Assembly (NCBI GenBank): GCA_009784525.1
Contig: WRBM01000010.1
Coordinates: forward strand, 1-54,258
DNA: 54,258 nucleotides
DNA from: Erysipelotrichales bacterium
GTDB taxonomy: Bacteria > Bacillota_I > Bacilli_A > Acholeplasmatales > WRBM01
Direction: 5' to 3'
Shown: positions 51,661 through 54,258 of the stretch, piece by piece
Layout: the number at the start of each line of letters is the position of its first letter
Position numbering within the stretch: position 1 is the first letter of the stretch
Notes under the pieces: generated by a model
Databases searched by the model: none
Told to the model about the DNA's origin: nothing
The model's input: only the letters and a program-made list of their open reading frames with translations
Position numbers and translations under genes: made by a program

Positions 51661-52871
51661 ATAAAATGCGCTTAACAACCCAAATTTCTTTACTATTTAC
51701 CATCGTCGTGATATTATCAGTTTTGGCCTTTGTTTTTTTCCTTAATTCACGATTAAGTACTATCTATTATGGAGAGAATATGGCTCGTATGCAAAGTACG
51801 CTTAATAATGTGATTGCTAATCCTAATACGACAGTTGATGAAGAGTTTGCGATTATTACTTGGGAGCCTGGTTCAGGTTTTGAATTCAGAGGCCGGGATT
51901 TAGGCATTTCTGTAGCAGAAGCCGATAATATTTCCAACCTCTTAAGCACACTTCCGACATTTCACGAAGTTCGTGATTTATTTTTCGTAGGAGTTAGACA
52001 AAATAATCGAATAATTATAATCGCAACAGATCACTCATATATAAATAGCTTAAGAAACAGAACGCTCTTACAAACTTTATATATTTTTATCCCAACACTT
52101 GCTTTAGGTAATATTGTCGTTTTTTTCTGGGGACAAAAAACTGTTAAAAAGATTAAGAATATTGAAAGTGGAATTAGTATCGATTCAACTATTATAAAGC
52201 CTATCAATGAACTTGACTCTTTGGCAGAAAGTATTATAGCTATGCAAAATACTATTGAAGAAAATGAAAGTATTAAACGAGAAATGCTTCAAAATGTCAG
52301 TCATGATTTTAAAACTCCGATTTCAGTAATCAGATCTTATGCCGAAGCTGTTAAAGAAGGCGTTGAAGGTATGGAAGGTCTAGATGTTATTATTCGGCAA
52401 ACGGAAAATATAAATCGTAAAGTTCAAAAATTAATTGAAATTACCAAACTTGATTATTTAGAAGAAGTTGAACTTGCTAAATGCAATTTGAAAGAAATAA
52501 TTGAGAGTATTTTACTGAACTATAAACATGAAAAAATAACGATTGAAACTGATTTAGTTGAAACATTTTGGATAGGTAATGATGATTATTACTATAGTAT
52601 TTTTGATAATCTTATCGATAATGCTTGTCGATATGGTAAAAGCTTAGTTAAAATTATTTTAAATGATTGTTCATTTTCAGTGTTTAATGACGGCGAAAAA
52701 ATTGCGGAAAACTTTATCGATAAAATGTTTTTACCTTATGAGAAAAGTTTCAATGGTCAGACTGGATTAGGTTTAAGTATTGTCAAGCGTATAACTAGTC
52801 GAATTGATCTTAACATCACTGTTAATAACCTAGAAAATGGTGTTGAATTTTTGATATCTAAGCGTAAATAG
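51657..52871 (+). CDS. Sensor histidine kinase (second system)
   Basis: 404 residues with two membrane segments (about 10-28 and 138-160) enclosing a 110-residue extracytoplasmic sensor, then a linker and kinase core: NVSHDFKTPISVI (phospho-acceptor), DNLIDNACRYG (N-box), FNDGE (G1) and GLGLSIVKRI (G2). The start overlaps the regulator stop. Confidence 0.95.
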   Translation: MNKMRLTTQISLLFTIVVILSVLAFVFFLNSRLSTIYYGENMARMQSTLNNVIANPNTTVDEEFAIITWEPGSGFEFRGRDLGISVAEADNISNLLSTLPTFHEVRDLFFVGVRQNNRIIIIATDHSYINSLRNRTLLQTLYIFIPTLALGNIVVFFWGQKTVKKIKNIESGISIDSTIIKPINELDSLAESIIAMQNTIEENESIKREMLQNVSHDFKTPISVIRSYAEAVKEGVEGMEGLDVIIRQTENINRKVQKLIEITKLDYLEEVELAKCNLKEIIESILLNYKHEKITIETDLVETFWIGNDDYYYSIFDNLIDNACRYGKSLVKIILNDCSFSVFNDGEKIAENFIDKMFLPYEKSFNGQTGLGLSIVKRITSRIDLNITVNNLENGVEFLISKRK

Positions 52872-52893
52872 TTAGCTAAAGAATAAAAAATAA

Positions 52894-52922
52894 TTGAAAT
52901 TTGGCGTTATTTTTGATATAAT
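52894..52922 (+). promoter_or_regulatory. Sigma-A promoter of the DegV-family gene
   Basis: TTGAAA (52894-52899), 17-base spacer, TATAAT (52917-52922), 20 bases before the start codon. Confidence 0.75.
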
Positions 52923-52942
52923 TTTTAAAAAGGAGAATATTT

Positions 52943-53800
52943 ATGGCTAAGAATAATGTAATAGTAATCACCGACAGTACCTGCGACCTTTCTCAGGAAT
53001 TAATCGATAAAAATGACATTAAAGTAATTTATATGAAACTTGCATTTGATGAGGATGTCTTTCAAGATAGAATTGAAATGAATAGCACTCAGCTATATGA
53101 AGAAGTCAAAAAGCGTAACGTTATGCCAAAAACTATGGCCGTTACACCTGTTGTTTTTTCTGAAGAATTTAAGAAACATTTACAAGGAAACAACGAAATC
53201 ATTTATTGTGGTATTGGTTCAAAATTTTCCGGAACTTTTCAAAATGCTTTATTCGCTAAAAACGAACTTGACAAAGAAAGAATCCATTTAGTTGATTCAC
53301 AAAATCTTTCTTCAGGAAGCGGATTATTGTTACTGAAGATTTGTCAATTACGTGATAAAGGTTATGCCGCTAAAGATATAGTTGAGCGTGTCAGTAAGTA
53401 TGTGCCAAACGTTCGCACGGCTTTTGCGATTAATAATTTTGAATATCTTCACAAAGGTGGGAGATGTTCGGGTATGGCTAAAATTTTTGGAACATTATTA
53501 AAAATTAAACCAATCATCCGTGTTGAAGACGGTGGAATGATTGTGGCTAAAAAACCACATGGTAAAATGAAAAAGGCTCTAGATGTTTTATTAGAGTATG
53601 TTGAAGAAGATCGTAAAAACATTGAAGATGGTTTCGTTTTTGTTACGCATTCTAAAGCACATGATGAAGCTCTTTATCTTGAAACGCAATTAAAAGAAAG
53701 ATTCAAAATGAAAGATGTTGTGATTACTGACGCCGGAAGTATTATCAGCTGTCACTGTGGACCTGGTACAACAGGAATTCTTTATATAGTAAAAAAATAG
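52943..53800 (+). CDS. DegV-family fatty-acid-binding protein
   Basis: 285 residues, the family norm. ITDSTCDLS near the N-terminus, TMAVTPVVFSEEF, YCGIGSKFSGTFQNA with the serine that contacts the fatty-acid carboxylate, VDSQNLSSGSG and EYLHKGGRCSG are hallmarks, with CGPGTTGI at the end. DegV/FakB proteins present fatty acids to the kinase FakA for use in phospholipid synthesis. No FakA gene is in the window. GGAGAATATTT precedes the ATG. Confidence 0.95.
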   Translation: MAKNNVIVITDSTCDLSQELIDKNDIKVIYMKLAFDEDVFQDRIEMNSTQLYEEVKKRNVMPKTMAVTPVVFSEEFKKHLQGNNEIIYCGIGSKFSGTFQNALFAKNELDKERIHLVDSQNLSSGSGLLLLKICQLRDKGYAAKDIVERVSKYVPNVRTAFAINNFEYLHKGGRCSGMAKIFGTLLKIKPIIRVEDGGMIVAKKPHGKMKKALDVLLEYVEEDRKNIEDGFVFVTHSKAHDEALYLETQLKERFKMKDVVITDAGSIISCHCGPGTTGILYIVKK

Positions 53801-53820
53801 TTTAATCAACTTACCATTCA

Positions 53821-53849
53821 AACTAAGCAAATAAAGTGCTTAGTTTTTT
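53821..53849 (+). terminator. Terminator after the DegV-family gene
   Basis: AACTAAGCA (53821-53829) and TGCTTAGTT (53837-53845), seven-base loop, then Ts. Confidence 0.85.
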
Positions 53850-54045
53850 CTTTATTATTGTGAAAAAAATGTGATTCTTTTCTTTTTTGCCATACTAAAA
53901 TCTTCATTTTCGACAAGTAAAAAGCATTATGTGATAAAATAATAATGAATGCATATAATGAAAAATAAAATGCTGATTTGAGCAAATGAAATATTGAGAG
54001 ATTTATGCAATTAAAATAAATTTTAGTAAGGAAAGATTATATAAA

Positions 54046-54258
54046 ATGGTTAATAAAAGGAAAATTATACTCCTGACAATTAATATAGCTTTGACGGTAC
54101 TTGCGATAACAATTATGTTGATTGGCAGGTTCGAAACAATCGCAGAAGTACAAAATACTTTCACAATAACATATAAAGATGTCGGGGGCGGATCTTTTAG
54201 TGGAACACTAGGATATAATACGCCAACAGAACACAGATACGGAACAGAAACAGTTTTA
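54046..54258 (+). CDS. Surface protein with InlB-type repeat, 5' part only
   Basis: The first 71 residues are visible before the window ends. An N-terminal membrane segment or signal peptide (IILLTINIALTVLAITIMLIG) is followed directly by TITYKDVGGGSFSGTLG and a THRYGTET-like end (TEHRYGTETVL). This is the beta-grasp InlB B-repeat (Listeria-Bacteroides repeat) pattern. The ribosome site AAGGAAAG precedes the ATG by ten bases. Such proteins are usually long, repeat-rich and surface-bound. The RCC1 fragments elsewhere in the window may derive from similar surface genes. Confidence 0.7.
   Translation, partial: MVNKRKIILLTINIALTVLAITIMLIGRFETIAEVQNTFTITYKDVGGGSFSGTLGYNTPTEHRYGTETVL

Noticed and set aside
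1-54258. Mollicute genetic code (TGA as tryptophan)
   Set aside because: Many genes end in TGA at sensible positions, including ATGA overlaps, and tryptophans are TGG.
1-54258. CRISPR arrays, tRNA or rRNA genes
   Set aside because: No regular 25-40 bp repeats with spacers and no tRNA-like T-loop/anticodon arrangement were seen; the TACATT array has only six conserved bases per unit.

Overview
The window is low-GC, gene-dense DNA from a bacterium that uses the standard code: TGA ends many genes, and the proteins use TGG for tryptophan. Adjacent yabP and yabQ homologues, a Ku/DNA-ligase pair, a PEP carboxylase, superoxide reductase, DegV, lysS and many OmpR-type two-component and ABC genes point to a Bacillota relative, probably a Bacilli/Erysipelotrichales/Acholeplasmatales-like lineage descended from spore formers. 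I cannot place it more precisely from sequence alone. Promoters of the form TTGNNN-N17-TATAAT and strong GGAGG ribosome sites are easy to see. I found no rRNA, tRNA, CRISPR array or intact insertion sequence.

Layout. 1-0.5 kb: remnants, namely the 3' end of a repeated small gene and an orphan RCC1-type repeat. 0.5-6.6 kb (minus strand): yabP-yabQ, then lysS followed by a heterodimeric ABC exporter pair with degraded ATPase signature motifs. 6.7-8.2 kb: a short-chain dehydrogenase convergent with an M55 D-aminopeptidase. 8.3-16 kb: a co-directional envelope-stress type locus (NatAB-like ABC exporter, response regulator, histidine kinase, BceAB/MacB-like ABC transporter, small membrane protein). 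16-22 kb: radical SAM photolyase-like protein, AGE-family sugar epimerase translationally coupled to a beta-propeller-like/DUF4375 protein, AraC regulator, flavin-fold protein and a truncated VOC protein. 22-26 kb: ppc with an EamA transporter. 26-34.8 kb: DUF2935 protein, C39-like lipoprotein, DUF4143 ATPase, malQ, rhodanese, mtnN, superoxide reductase, DUF3592-like and winged-helix proteins.

34.8-38 kb is the most accessory-looking stretch. It has a second DUF4143 ATPase whose near-consensus promoter is overlaid by four TACATT hexamers at an exact 24-bp period, then a secreted 283-residue protein co-transcribed with a small membrane-anchored protein. 38-39.5 kb: a ZIP metal transporter and its probable MntR/DtxR-type regulator, with a palindrome over the predicted transcription start of the transporter. 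39.5-46 kb: YyaL-type thioredoxin-domain protein, Gfo/Idh/MocA oxidoreductase, a ferredoxin remnant, two tandem cyclophilins, an ArsC/Spx-like protein, and a minimal NHEJ operon (ku and a ligase-only ligD). 46-54 kb: a structured leader in front of an MntP-family exporter, a cation/proton antiporter, the intact-looking copy of the repeated small gene, a canonical ABC exporter, a second two-component system, DegV, and the first residues of a surface protein with an InlB-type repeat running off the window.

Starts were re-chosen wherever a ribosome site, an ATGA/TAATG overlap or family N-terminus contradicted the longest reading frame. All functional calls come from reading motifs, not from searches.
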